Positions 17,852 to 25,856 of a stretch of 64,000 bases of DNA are shown here, one piece after another. Numbering within the stretch: position 1 is the stretch's first letter; each line of letters opens with the position of its first letter. A model generated the notes under the pieces. The model was not told where the DNA came from. It was given only the letters and a program-made list of their open reading frames with translations, and did no database searches. Both the position numbers and the translations under genes were made by a program. Origin of the DNA: Palsa-504 sp963822765 (lineage in GTDB: Bacteria > Actinomycetota > Actinomycetes > Streptosporangiales > Streptosporangiaceae); assembly GCA_963822765.1 (NCBI GenBank), contig CAWGJL010000030.1, forward strand, positions 1 through 64,000, in the 5' to 3' direction.

Positions 17852-19366
17852 TCAGCCCGCCCGGGCCTGCTGCTTGATGCGGTTGGTCAACTCGGTGACC
17901 TGGGTGTAGATCGACCGGCGTTCGGCCATCAGCGAGCGGATCTTCCGGTCGGCGTTGATCACGGTGGTGTGGTCGCGGCCGCCGAACTGCTGGCCGATCT
18001 TGGGCAGGGACAGGTCGGTCAGCTCGCGGCACAGGTACATGGCGATGTGCCGGGCGGTAACCAGGACCCGGGACCGGGACTGGCCGCACAGGTCATCGAT
18101 CGACAGGCCGAAGTAGGACGCGGTCTGGCCCATGATCGTCGCGATCGTGATCTGCGGGCCCTGGGCCTCGGGGATGAGGTCCTTGAGCACGATCTCGGCC
18201 AGCTGCAGGTCGACCGACTGCCGGTTCAGGCTGGCGAACGCGGTGACCCGGATCAGCGCCCCCTCCAGCTCCCGGATGTTGGTCGAGATCCGGCTGGCGA
18301 TGTACTCCAGCACCTCGGGCGGCGCGTTGAGGCCCTCCTGGATCGCCTTGCGGCGCAGGATCGCGATCCGGGTCTCAAGCTCGGGCGGCTGGACATCGGT
18401 GAGCAGGCCCCACTCGAACCGGCTGCGCAGCCGGTCCTCCAGCGTGACCAGGCGCTTGGGCGCGCGGTCGCTGGAGATCACGATCTGCTTGCTCGCGTTG
18501 TGCAAGGTGTTGAAGGTGTGGAAAAACTCCTCCTGGGTGCCTTCCTTGTTCTCCAGGAACTGGATGTCGTCGACCAGGAGCACGTCCACGTCGCGGTACC
18601 GGCGGCGGAAGCCGTCCTGCTTGCCGTCCCGGATCATGTTGATGAAGTCGTTGGTGAACTCCTCCGAGCTCACGTAGCGGACCTTCAGCCCGGAGTACAG
18701 CGTCTGGGCGTAATGCCCGATCGCGTGCAGCAGATGGGTCTTGCCCAGCCCGGAGTCGCCGTAGACGAACAGCGGGTTGTAGGCCTTGGCCGGCGCCTCG
18801 GCGACCGCGACCGCCGCGGCGTGCGCGAACCGGTTGCTCGACCCGATCACGAACGTCTCGAACGTGTACTTGGAGTTGAGCCGGGTGCCGCCCAGGCGGG
18901 GACCGACCGACCCGGGCGCGCCCCCCGGACCTGGCGGCAGCGCGCCGTGCGGTCCGTGGTCCGGGCGGGACGGCTCGTGCAGGCCGTCGTCCTGGACCGG
19001 CGGTCCGTGCCGCTGGATACGGTCCGTGTCCGGGTGCCCGGGGGTGCGGGGCGCGGCAGGCTCGGGGGCGAGATCGCTGACCGTCGCGGCCGGAGCGGTG
19101 CTGAGCTGCGGCGCCGGGTCGACGGTGACGGCCAGCTGGATGTCCCGGCCGAGCTGCTGGGACAGGGCCTGGGTCACCAGCGGGCGCAGCCGCGTCTCCA
19201 GCTGCTCCTTGACGAACTCGTTGGGGGTGGCGATCAGCGCCGTGTTCTCCACCAGCCCGAGCGGGCGGGTCAGCTTCAGCCAGGCCCGCTGATGAGGCTG
19301 AATCTGCAGATCGCCAAGTCCGTCGAGGGATCGTGCCCAGACTTCCGCCAGGTCGGTAGTAGCCAC
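17852..19366 (-). CDS. dnaA: Chromosomal replication initiator DnaA
   Basis: 504 residues from GTG (VATTDLAEVWARSLDGLGD) preceded by the ribosome site GAGGGGAG. Domain I is followed by a short acidic/Pro-rich linker, then the AAA+ domain with YGDSGLGKTHLLHAIGHY (Walker A) and VLLVDDIQFLENKEGTQEEFFHTFN (Walker B), and the C-terminal DNA-binding domain with QFGGRDHTTVINADRKI. Longer in-frame starts upstream are unlikely because that region holds DnaA boxes. DnaA opens the origin and represses its own gene. Confidence 0.97.
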   Translation of the reverse strand: MATTDLAEVWARSLDGLGDLQIQPHQRAWLKLTRPLGLVENTALIATPNEFVKEQLETRLRPLVTQALSQQLGRDIQLAVTVDPAPQLSTAPAATVSDLAPEPAAPRTPGHPDTDRIQRHGPPVQDDGLHEPSRPDHGPHGALPPGPGGAPGSVGPRLGGTRLNSKYTFETFVIGSSNRFAHAAAVAVAEAPAKAYNPLFVYGDSGLGKTHLLHAIGHYAQTLYSGLKVRYVSSEEFTNDFINMIRDGKQDGFRRRYRDVDVLLVDDIQFLENKEGTQEEFFHTFNTLHNASKQIVISSDRAPKRLVTLEDRLRSRFEWGLLTDVQPPELETRIAILRRKAIQEGLNAPPEVLEYIASRISTNIRELEGALIRVTAFASLNRQSVDLQLAEIVLKDLIPEAQGPQITIATIMGQTASYFGLSIDDLCGQSRSRVLVTARHIAMYLCRELTDLSLPKIGQQFGGRDHTTVINADRKIRSLMAERRSIYTQVTELTNRIKQQARAG

Positions 19367-19409
19367 CGTGCGCTCCCCTCGCATCCCCATGCCGCGAGCC
19401 AGGCGCTCA

Positions 19410-19497
19410 CGATCCACAGAACTATCCACATGTTGTGCACGTGGCTTCCCAGCTGCACGCGGTGACCGCCGCAGTCCGGGGAGAATAGCTTTCCACA
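19410..19497 (-). promoter_or_regulatory. DnaA boxes in the dnaA promoter region
   Basis: CGATCCACA (19410-19418) and CTATCCACA (19422-19430) lie 12 bases apart, with CTTTCCACA at 19489-19497; the best has one mismatch to TTATCCACA. They sit 44-131 bases upstream of the dnaA start, the expected place for autoregulation. The 273-base gap between dnaA and rpmH also must hold the two divergent promoters. Confidence 0.6.
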
Positions 19498-19639
19498 GCC
19501 TAAGCCGCGATAGCTGAGCACGGGTGGCAAACGGCGGGGTTCTAGATGGTAGCCTGGGGTGAATCCGAGGGCGGCACGCGTGTCGATCGAGCGTGCCCAT
19601 CAGAGTCTCTCTCCGGCATTTTCCTACCTGGAGCCTCCA

Positions 19640-19777
19640 GTGAGTAAGCGTACGTTCCAGCCGAACAATCGGCGCCGCGCGAGGACGCATGGTTTCCGGC
19701 TGCGCATGCGCACCCGGGCCGGCCGGGCGGTCCTGGCGGCCCGTCGGCACAAGGGCCGCGAAAAGCTGAGTGCCTGA
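19640..19777 (+). CDS. rpmH: 50S ribosomal protein L34
   Basis: 45 residues from GTG: SKRTFQPNNRRRARTHGF, then RMRTRAGRAVLAARRHKGREKLSA, a full-length L34. It is divergent from dnaA and heads the rpmH-rnpA-yidD-yidC-khpB-rsmG run, the conserved order in most bacteria. It binds 23S rRNA near the exit side of the large subunit. Confidence 0.97.
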   Translation: MSKRTFQPNNRRRARTHGFRLRMRTRAGRAVLAARRHKGREKLSA

Positions 19778-19797
19778 TCCTGCCGTCCCAGTCCCGG

Positions 19798-20301
19798 ATG
19801 CGCCGCGGCGCGGAGTTCACGCTGGCCGTGCGCACCGGGACTCGTGCGGGCCGGCCGCGCGTGGTGGGTCACCTACTGGTGCGGCCGGAGAACGATACCG
19901 ACGGGATCCATGACCGGGAGCCGGCCAGGGTAGGATTCGTGGTCAGCCGGGCGGTTGGCTCCGCGGTGACCAGGAACCGGGTCAAGCGGCGCCTTCGTGA
20001 GCTTATGCGCGGGTACCTTCAGTTGCTTCCTGGCGGTAGCCTTCTTGTGGTGCGCGCAAACGCTGCGGCCGCGCATGCACGCCAGCCAGACCTCGCCGCG
20101 GATCTGGACCTGGTGATCAGTAGGTTGCTGCAGCGGCAGGTTGGGACACACGTCAGTAATGCCACAGACAGCCATACAGAACAGTACGGGCCGCACCGCC
20201 ACGGTGCCGGCCCGGCTGCTCATGGTCCCCATCGCGGGTTACCGGCGGTTCGTGAGCCCGCTGCTGCCCCCGCGGTGCCGGTTCGCGCCCTCGTGCAGTG
20301 A
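19798..20301 (+). CDS. rnpA: Ribonuclease P protein component, with unusual C-terminal extension
   Basis: The core MRRGAEFTLAVRTGTRAGRPRVVGHLLV ... RVGFVVSRAVGSAVTRNRVKRRLRELMR is diagnostic, including the RNR-type VTRNRVKRRLR motif that binds P RNA. Start uncertain: ATG 19798 is the first standard codon, though the family usually has a few residues more (an in-frame LPSQSR precedes it). The normal end would be near ISRLLQR (~20130), but the frame stays open for about 55 further residues of low-complexity sequence, overlapping yidD by 143 bases. This tail may be real or reflect a lost stop. Confidence 0.92.
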   Translation: MRRGAEFTLAVRTGTRAGRPRVVGHLLVRPENDTDGIHDREPARVGFVVSRAVGSAVTRNRVKRRLRELMRGYLQLLPGGSLLVVRANAAAAHARQPDLAADLDLVISRLLQRQVGTHVSNATDSHTEQYGPHRHGAGPAAHGPHRGLPAVREPAAAPAVPVRALVQ

Positions 20302-20449
20302 GTACGCGCTCACCGCGGTGGCCGAGCACGGCGCGGCGCGCGGGCTGTGGCTCGCGGTCAAGCGCATCGCCCGGTGTCATCCGTTTAATCCCGGCGGCTA
20401 CGACCCGGTGCCGGACCGTGTATTTCCCGCCAAGCCAGCGAGGAGCTGA
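20159..20449 (+). CDS. yidD: Membrane protein insertion efficiency factor YidD
   Basis: 96 residues. The core VPARLLMVPIAGYRRFVSPLLPPRCRFAPSCSEYAL ... RCHPFNPGGYDPVP has the conserved Cys and the C-P-S-C-S-Y pattern of the family. It is a small membrane-associated protein that assists YidC-dependent insertion. It starts inside the 3' part of the rnpA frame and stops 3 bases before yidC. ATG 20159 was chosen; a GTG nearer the core (VPARLL) is possible. Confidence 0.9.
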   Translation: MPQTAIQNSTGRTATVPARLLMVPIAGYRRFVSPLLPPRCRFAPSCSEYALTAVAEHGAARGLWLAVKRIARCHPFNPGGYDPVPDRVFPAKPARS

Positions 20450-20452
20450 CCG

Positions 20453-21748
20453 GTGAGCATTCTCAACCCGCTGGCCGACCTAGTGGCATGGGCGATCGTG
20501 CATATCCATGCCGCGATGGGCGCGCTGTTCGGCCCGGACACCGGCCTGGCCTGGGGCCTGTCCATCGTGATTCTGGTCGTCCTGATCAGGGTGTGCCTGA
20601 TCCCGCTGTTCGTGAAGCAGGTTCACGCCCAGCGGAAGATGGCCCAGCACGCTCCGCAGCTTCAGGAGCTGCGTAAGAAATACAAGAACGACAAGCAGCG
20701 TCTCAACGAAGAGACGATGAAGTTCTACAAGGAAAACGGGGTCAACCCGCTCGCGGGCTGCCTGCCGATGATCCCGCAGATGATCATCTTCTTCTCGCTG
20801 TTCTACGTGCTTCGTGCCATCGCCGACTGGCATCCGGGCGTCAAGCCGGCGTACGGGCTGACGGTGCCGGTGCTGGAAAGCGCGCGGACTGCGACGATCT
20901 TCGGCGTGCACCTGTACGACAAGCTGCTCTTCTCGCACCAGTCGGTGCCGCTGCACGTGGCGATCGTCATCGTGCTGACCGTCATCGTCAGCGCGTCGAC
21001 CACGTTCATGACCGTCCGGCAGAGCGCCAAGCGCGGTCTCATGCAGACCAACGTGGACCCGGACAACCCGATGGCCGCCACGCAGAAGTACATGATGTAC
21101 ATCGTCCCGTTCTTCTCGCTGACGGGCTTGTACTGGCAGTACGGGCTGGTCCTGTACTGGGTGACGACCAACCTGTGGACGCTCGGCCAGCAGTTCTTCA
21201 TGTTCCGGAACTGGGCCACCGAGGACGCGCAGGCCGCGAGCGCCACGGCCACCGCATCCGGCGGCGCGGCCCGGACCACCACCCAGAGCACGGCACGTGC
21301 GGCGTCCGGCGGCGCGAAGCCCGCGGCCGGCTCGGGTTCAGCCGCCGCGAAGAGCGCCACCAGGCCGGCGGCCAACGGCGCCCGGAGCGCCGGTTCGGGC
21401 AAGCCCGCCGCCGGTTCGGCCAAGCCCGCGGCCAACGGGGCCCGGAGCACCAGCGCGGCCAAGACCGCCACCGCTGGCGCGTCGGCCGGAACCAACGGGC
21501 GGACAAGCACGTCGCGGTCCGCGTCCGCTACCGCGGGCGCCGGGGCGGCCCGGCCGCGTACCGGTTCGGTCCGCGGCGATGCCGCGGCCGCCACGCCGAA
21601 CGGGCAGGATGGTGCCCCCAAGCGCGGCCTGCTGCGGCTGGGACGGCCGAAACCAGAACCCGTCGCCGAGCCGGAAGTGCCTGCCACTAAGGTGGTCCGG
21701 CAGCAGCCGTCCCGGCAGGCCAGAAGCAAGCGGTCGGGCAAGCGCTAA
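20453..21748 (+). CDS. yidC: YidC/Oxa1-type membrane protein insertase
   Basis: 431 residues from GTG. The insertase core has helices around WGLSIVILVVLIRVCLIPLFVKQ, the coiled cytoplasmic hairpin MAQHAPQLQELRKKYKNDKQRLNEE, NPLAGCLPMIPQMIIFFSLFYVLR and FSLTGLYWQYGLVLYWVTTNLWTLGQQ. Actinobacterial type without the large periplasmic domain. Residues ~265-431 are a long Ala/Ser/Gly-rich tail ending in a basic stretch RQARSKRSGKR, likely for ribosome contact. It inserts small and Sec-dependent membrane proteins. Confidence 0.95.
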   Translation: MSILNPLADLVAWAIVHIHAAMGALFGPDTGLAWGLSIVILVVLIRVCLIPLFVKQVHAQRKMAQHAPQLQELRKKYKNDKQRLNEETMKFYKENGVNPLAGCLPMIPQMIIFFSLFYVLRAIADWHPGVKPAYGLTVPVLESARTATIFGVHLYDKLLFSHQSVPLHVAIVIVLTVIVSASTTFMTVRQSAKRGLMQTNVDPDNPMAATQKYMMYIVPFFSLTGLYWQYGLVLYWVTTNLWTLGQQFFMFRNWATEDAQAASATATASGGAARTTTQSTARAASGGAKPAAGSGSAAAKSATRPAANGARSAGSGKPAAGSAKPAANGARSTSAAKTATAGASAGTNGRTSTSRSASATAGAGAARPRTGSVRGDAAAATPNGQDGAPKRGLLRLGRPKPEPVAEPEVPATKVVRQQPSRQARSKRSGKR

Positions 21749-21802
21749 CCAAGCACTACCCGAACGGTCAGTTAAGGACTCAGCACGGTGGGAGGTCCGG
21801 TC

Positions 21803-22327
21803 TTGAGCCAGGACGTGGAGGTCACGGACGAGGCGGAAGCCCTCGACGAGACCGAGGACACTCCGCAGCTCAGCGATCTCGAGCTTGAGGGCGATATCGC
21901 CGCCGACTACGTCGAGGGCCTGCTCGATATCGCCGACCTGGACGGCGACATCGACATGGACGTCGAGGGCGACCGGGCGATCGTCTCGGTGGTCGGCGCG
22001 ACCCTGGACGAGCTGGTCGGCGACGACGGCGAGGTCCTCGAGGCGCTGCAAGAGCTGACCCGGCTGGCGGTACACCGCCAGACCGGCATCCGGGCCCGGC
22101 TGATGCTCGACATCGGCGGGTACCGGGCCCGGCGGCGGGCCGAGCTGGCCGAATACGGCCGCACCGTGGCCGAGGAGGTGGCGCGGACGGGCGAACCCAA
22201 GGCGCTGGAGGCCATGTCGCCGTTCGAGCGGAAGGTCGTGCACGACGCGGTGGCCGAGGCCGGCCTGCGCAGCGAGTCGGAGGGCGAGGAGCCCGACCGG
22301 CGGGTCGTGGTCTTCCCCGCCGAGTAG
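21803..22327 (+). CDS. khpB: KhpB/Jag KH-R3H RNA-binding protein
   Basis: About 174 residues. An acidic N-terminus is followed by a KH-like domain (DIDMDVEGDRAIVSVVGATLDELVGDDGEVLEALQELTRLAVHRQTG) and an R3H domain (AEYGRTVAEEVARTGEPKALEAMSPFERKVVHDAV). The TTG at 21803 is preceded at ideal distance by GGGAGG (21790-21795), so it beats the in-frame GTG at 21788. It binds RNA and in other bacteria is linked to cell-wall synthesis and membrane-protein insertion; next to yidC as usual. Confidence 0.9.
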   Translation: MSQDVEVTDEAEALDETEDTPQLSDLELEGDIAADYVEGLLDIADLDGDIDMDVEGDRAIVSVVGATLDELVGDDGEVLEALQELTRLAVHRQTGIRARLMLDIGGYRARRRAELAEYGRTVAEEVARTGEPKALEAMSPFERKVVHDAVAEAGLRSESEGEEPDRRVVVFPAE

Positions 22328-22340
22328 AGCCCGGCTCGCC

Positions 22341-23037
22341 GTGACCTGGGACGCGCCGGTGGCGGCCGAGGCGTGCGAGCCGGTTCCCGGCCGCCTGGCT
22401 GGCGACAGCCCGGTTCCTGACCGCCCGGTTCCCGACAGCGCGGCGAGCGTGTTCGGTGCGGCGCTGCCGGCGGCCGTGACGTACGCCGGGATCCTGACCA
22501 GTCGCGGGGTGGAGCAGGGCCTGATCGGCCCGCGCGAGGTGCCCCGCATCTGGGACCGGCACCTGCTCAACTGCGCGGTGGTGGCCGAGCTCATCGAACC
22601 CCGGCGCGGGCACGCTCCTGGATCTCGGCTCGGGAGCGGGACTGCCGGGCCTGGTGCTGGCCATGATGCTCCCCGGTACCGCGGTCACCCTGCTCGAGCC
22701 GATGGAGCGCCGCTGCCGGTTCCTCACCGAGTGCGTCACCGAACTCGGGCTGGTCAATGTGACAGTGCTGCGCGGCCGGGCCGAAGGTGTCACTATACGA
22801 ACGGACGTGGTGACAGCGCGTGCGGTAGCCCCTCTGCCCCGTCTGGCCGGACTAGCGATGGGCGTGGTACGGCCGGGAGGAATGATCCTGGCGATCAAGG
22901 GGCGCACGGCAGCGGAAGAACTGAGGGCGGCCGGGCCGGTGCTGCGCCGAATAGGTGCCCGCGACGCCCGGGTTGTACGGGCGGGGCAAGGTAAGGTCGA
23001 TCCAGCGACGACCGTCGTTCGGTTCTCCGCTAGATGA
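22341..23037 (+). pseudogene. rsmG: 16S rRNA m7G527 methyltransferase RsmG, frame broken at 22599-22602
   Basis: Two parts of one gene in different frames. The first, from GTG 22341, ends in a run at LIEP; the second resumes GAGTLLDLGSGAGLPGLVLAMMLPGTAVTLLEP with the SAM-binding motif and runs to 23037. Removing one C from the CCCC at 22599-22602 restores EPGAGTLLDLGSG, so this is a +1 event in a homopolymer. All other residues look intact, so either recent inactivation or a sequencing error. RsmG methylates G527 of 16S rRNA; loss gives low-level streptomycin resistance in actinomycetes. Confidence 0.85.
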
Positions 23038-23302
23038 GGCAGGGCATAGGTGGGGCCTAGCTATTACCGGCAGGGCGCAGCCGGATTGGGCTGGCCGGAC
23101 GGGTCGCTGGTGCCGGAGGCGAAAGGCATCGCGCTGACCGGCACGGCCGGCGTCGGCGTCGGCGGGCTGGGCTGGCCAGACGCGGGTGCAGGCACGGATC
23201 CGGGCTCGAGCGCGGGTCACGGATCGGGAGGCGTTCAGGTGAAGGGTGAGAGGTCGGCAATCGTGACCGTCGAGAACGCGGCAGACGCCGGGCGGCCGGA
23301 GC

Positions 23303-24214
23303 ATGCCCGCTCCGCCGGTCGTCATCCCGGATATCCCCCGCAGCCAGGTGGACACCCCGATCGGCCGGGCTGCCGAGGCCGCGGTCGGCGTGCGGGGCCT
23401 GGCCGACCGGCAGACCTGGCCGCGTCCGCCCCGCTGCCGGATCATGACGATCGCGAACCAGAAGGGCGGGGTCGGCAAGACGACCACCGCGGTCAACCTG
23501 GCCGCCAGCCTGGCCCAGCACGGCTCCCGGGTCCTGGTCATCGACCTCGACCCGCAGGGCAACGCGTCGACCGCGCTGGACGTGGATCACTACGTCGGGA
23601 TCCCGTCGGTCTACGACGTGCTGGTTGATGACCGCGCGCTGGCCGAGGTGATCCGGCCCGTCGGGGAGATGCCGGGCCTGTTCTGCGCCCCGGCTACCAT
23701 CGACCTGGCGGGCGCCGAGATCGAGCTGGTCCCGGTGGTGGCCAGGGAGCTGCGACTGGCCCGGGCCCTGCGGGGATTCGACACCTCGCACCTGGATTAC
23801 GTGTTCGTGGACTGCCCGCCCTCGCTGGGCCTGCTGACCGTCAACGCGCTGGTCGCGGCGGAAGAGGTCCTGCTGCCGATCCAGTGCGAGTACTACGCGC
23901 TCGAGGGGGTCCAGCAACTGCTGAACACCGCGGAACTGGTCCGGGTGAACTTCAACCCCGGGCTGCACGTCTCGACCGTCCTGCTGACCATGTACGACGG
24001 GCGCACCCGGCTGGCCTCCGACGTGGCCGACGACGTGCGTGCCCACTTCGGCCCGTCGGTGCTGCAGACGATCATCCCGCGCAGCGTCCGGGTGTCGGAG
24101 GCACCGAGCCGGGGCCAGTCGGTCATCAGTTATGACCCCGGGTCGAGCGGCGCGATCGCCTACACCGAGGCGGCGAAGGAACTGGCCTTGCAGCCGGCCG
24201 ACAAAGCACGGTGA
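23303..24214 (+). CDS. parA: Chromosome-partitioning ATPase ParA
   Basis: 303 residues. The deviant Walker A motif NQKGGVGKTTTAVNLAASLAQ begins near residue 51, DLDPQGNAS follows, VFVDCPPSLGLLTVNAL contains switch II, and IPRSVRVSEAPSRGQSVISYDP is the family C-terminus. It binds DNA non-specifically and moves ParB-parS complexes. The ~45 residues before the ATPase contain a Pro-rich start; ATG 23303 is chosen, and a longer N-terminus from upstream is possible since 23038-23302 is open and holds no other gene. The stop overlaps parB by 4 bases. Confidence 0.95.
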   Translation: MPAPPVVIPDIPRSQVDTPIGRAAEAAVGVRGLADRQTWPRPPRCRIMTIANQKGGVGKTTTAVNLAASLAQHGSRVLVIDLDPQGNASTALDVDHYVGIPSVYDVLVDDRALAEVIRPVGEMPGLFCAPATIDLAGAEIELVPVVARELRLARALRGFDTSHLDYVFVDCPPSLGLLTVNALVAAEEVLLPIQCEYYALEGVQQLLNTAELVRVNFNPGLHVSTVLLTMYDGRTRLASDVADDVRAHFGPSVLQTIIPRSVRVSEAPSRGQSVISYDPGSSGAIAYTEAAKELALQPADKAR

Positions 24215-25185
24215 GATCGGGAGAGGCAGTGGCGCAGCAGAGGCGCGGTCTAGGCAGAGGGCTCGGAGCGCTTATTCCGGAGCCCGGCCGGCTGGCTGAG
24301 GCAGAGGCCGCGCGGGGCGCGGCTCGGGCCCCGTCGGGGGAAACGTCCGCGGCGGCGCTCGGCGAGGTGGCCGGGGCGCGCTATGAGGAGGTCGCGGTCA
24401 CCGCGATCACCCCGAACCCGCGTCAGCCGCGGCGGACCTTCGACGAAGACGCGCTCGACGAGCTGGCCGAGTCGATCAAGCAGGTCGGCCTGCTGCAGCC
24501 GGTCGTCGTCCGCGCGGTCGGGCCTGGCCGGTACGAGCTGGTCATGGGCGAGCGCCGCTGGCGCGCCGCGCAGCGGGCCGGACTGACCGAGATCGGCGCC
24601 ATCGTCAAGCAGACTCAAGACGACGACCTGCTGCGCGACGCGCTGATCGAGAACCTGCATCGCCAGCAGCTCGACCCGCTGGAAGAGGCGGCGGCCTACC
24701 AGCAGCTGCTGGACGACTTCGGCGCTACGCACGAGGAGCTGGCGCGCAAGATCGGCCGTTCCCGCCCGCACATCAGCAACACGCTGCGGCTGCTGAACCT
24801 GCCGCCGGCCGTGCAAAAACGCGTGGCGGCCGGGGTGCTCAGCGCGGGCCATGCCCGGGCCTTGCTGAGCCTGGAGGATCCCGGCGCACAGGACCGGCTG
24901 GCCACCCGGATCGTGGCCGAGGGACTGTCGGTACGCGCCGTCGAGGAGATCGTCGCGGTGGGTTCCGACGAGGCGCCCCGGCGTTCGGCCCGGACCGTGG
25001 CCAAGCCGCCCACCGCGCCCGGCCTCAACCGCCTGGCCGACCGCCTGTCCGACCTGTTCGAGACCCGGGTCAAGGTGGAGCTCGGGCGGCGCAAGGGGAA
25101 GATCATCGTCGAGTTCGCCTCGACCGAGGACCTGGAGCGCATCGTGAATGCGATGAGCCCGCAGGCACAGGTGCCGTCGGAGTAG
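24211..25185 (+). CDS. parB: Chromosome-partitioning CTPase/DNA-binding protein ParB
   Basis: 324 residues from GTG overlapping the parA stop (GTGA). The N-terminal RRGLGRGLGALI motif binds ParA; ITPNPRQPRRTFDEDALDELAESIKQVGLLQPVVV and GERRWRAAQRAG form the CTP-binding fold; ENLHRQQLDPLEEAAAYQQLL and the helix-turn-helix ARKIGRSRPHISNTLRLL recognise parS; the C-terminus VKVELGRRKGKIIVEFASTEDLERIV dimerises. It loads at parS and spreads along DNA. The only parS-like site I found nearby is degenerate (25705-25720). Confidence 0.95.
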   Translation: MRSGEAVAQQRRGLGRGLGALIPEPGRLAEAEAARGAARAPSGETSAAALGEVAGARYEEVAVTAITPNPRQPRRTFDEDALDELAESIKQVGLLQPVVVRAVGPGRYELVMGERRWRAAQRAGLTEIGAIVKQTQDDDLLRDALIENLHRQQLDPLEEAAAYQQLLDDFGATHEELARKIGRSRPHISNTLRLLNLPPAVQKRVAAGVLSAGHARALLSLEDPGAQDRLATRIVAEGLSVRAVEEIVAVGSDEAPRRSARTVAKPPTAPGLNRLADRLSDLFETRVKVELGRRKGKIIVEFASTEDLERIVNAMSPQAQVPSE

Positions 25186-25186
25186 G

Positions 25187-25675
25187 TCAGCCGGGCCAGA
25201 CCTCGCGGAGCTCGGCGAACAAGTCGCCGAAGTCGCCAGGATCGTGGGCTGCCGGGTGCGACGAGACCTTCGTCGTCTCGTTCCTGGCGGGCCGGCGCTC
25301 CGCGGCCCGGCGTGACCGGTCGGGCGGCAGCGGCGCCCCGGGGCCGGCCGCCAGTTGCGGGTAGCGGGCCTTCATCAGCTGGTACCGGTCGAAGCTGTGC
25401 TGGTCCAGACCCGGCGAGAGAAACCGGTCGAGCACGGGCGCGAGTTCATCGCGCAGGAAGGCGCCGCGCGCCATCCACTGCAGATAATCCCGCCCGCCGT
25501 GGTGGTACGGCCCGTAGACACGGCTGCCAGGGAAGGTCCGCTGCAGCCAGTCGAAGATCGCCTCGTGCCGGACGTGCATGCGCAGGGTCACGTGCGGCTG
25601 GCGTCCGTCGCCGCCGAAATGACCCTCGCCGACCAGGAGGCCGATCAGGAACCCGAAGTCGAACTGTGATGGCAC
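25187..25675 (-). CDS. Small LAGLIDADG-like protein convergent with parB
   Basis: About 162 residues. GTG 25675 (PSQFDFGFLIGLLVGEGHF) is chosen because GGGAG lies 7-11 bases upstream; an in-frame ATG at 25705 lacks a ribosome site. FLIGLLVGEGHFGGDGRQP resembles a LAGLIDADG motif with Glu as the acidic residue, followed by VTLRMHVRHEAIFDWLQRTFPGSRVYGPYHHGGRDYLQWMARG, in the style of one LAGLIDADG half. The C-terminal third is charged and variable. One copy of the motif would need a dimer. It stops one base from parB. Likely a domesticated homing-endonuclease fold, possibly DNA-binding; function unknown. Confidence 0.6.
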   Translation of the reverse strand: MPSQFDFGFLIGLLVGEGHFGGDGRQPHVTLRMHVRHEAIFDWLQRTFPGSRVYGPYHHGGRDYLQWMARGAFLRDELAPVLDRFLSPGLDQHSFDRYQLMKARYPQLAAGPGAPLPPDRSRRAAERRPARNETTKVSSHPAAHDPGDFGDLFAELREVWPG

Positions 25676-25691
25676 GGCACGCTCCCTGAGT

Positions 25692-25720
25692 TGTTTCACC
25701 GTCATGTTACACGGGAAACG
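25692..25720. promoter_or_regulatory. Degenerate parS-like site
   Basis: 25705-25720 matches the 16-base consensus TGTTTCACGTGAAACA at 13 positions (reads TGTTACACGGGAAACG), and 25692-25699 is an exact copy of its left half TGTTTCAC. The pair lies about 510 bases past parB. No perfect site occurs near parAB in this window. Inference: a weakened or composite ParB site. Confidence 0.35.
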
Positions 25721-25761
25721 TCGTCGGCCGGCGGGACACTGCGCGGGATCTCTCGGGCGTG

Positions 25762-25802
25762 GCGCGTGGTGCACCGGGCGCACGCGCCGGTGCACCACGC
25801 GC
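25762..25802. repeat. Strong 16-bp perfect inverted repeat
   Basis: GCGCGTGGTGCACCGG (25762-25777) is exactly complementary to 25787-25802, with a 9-base loop. Each arm itself contains the palindrome GGTGCACC. It separates the parAB/LAGLIDADG block from the eroded MFS gene and lies 42 bases from the parS-like site. It could be a terminator or a two-site operator. Confidence 0.75.
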
Positions 25803-25856
25803 GGTCTTGCCGACAGAGTCAGCCCGGGTTCCATGTTCCTGCGGAGCGGCGAGATC

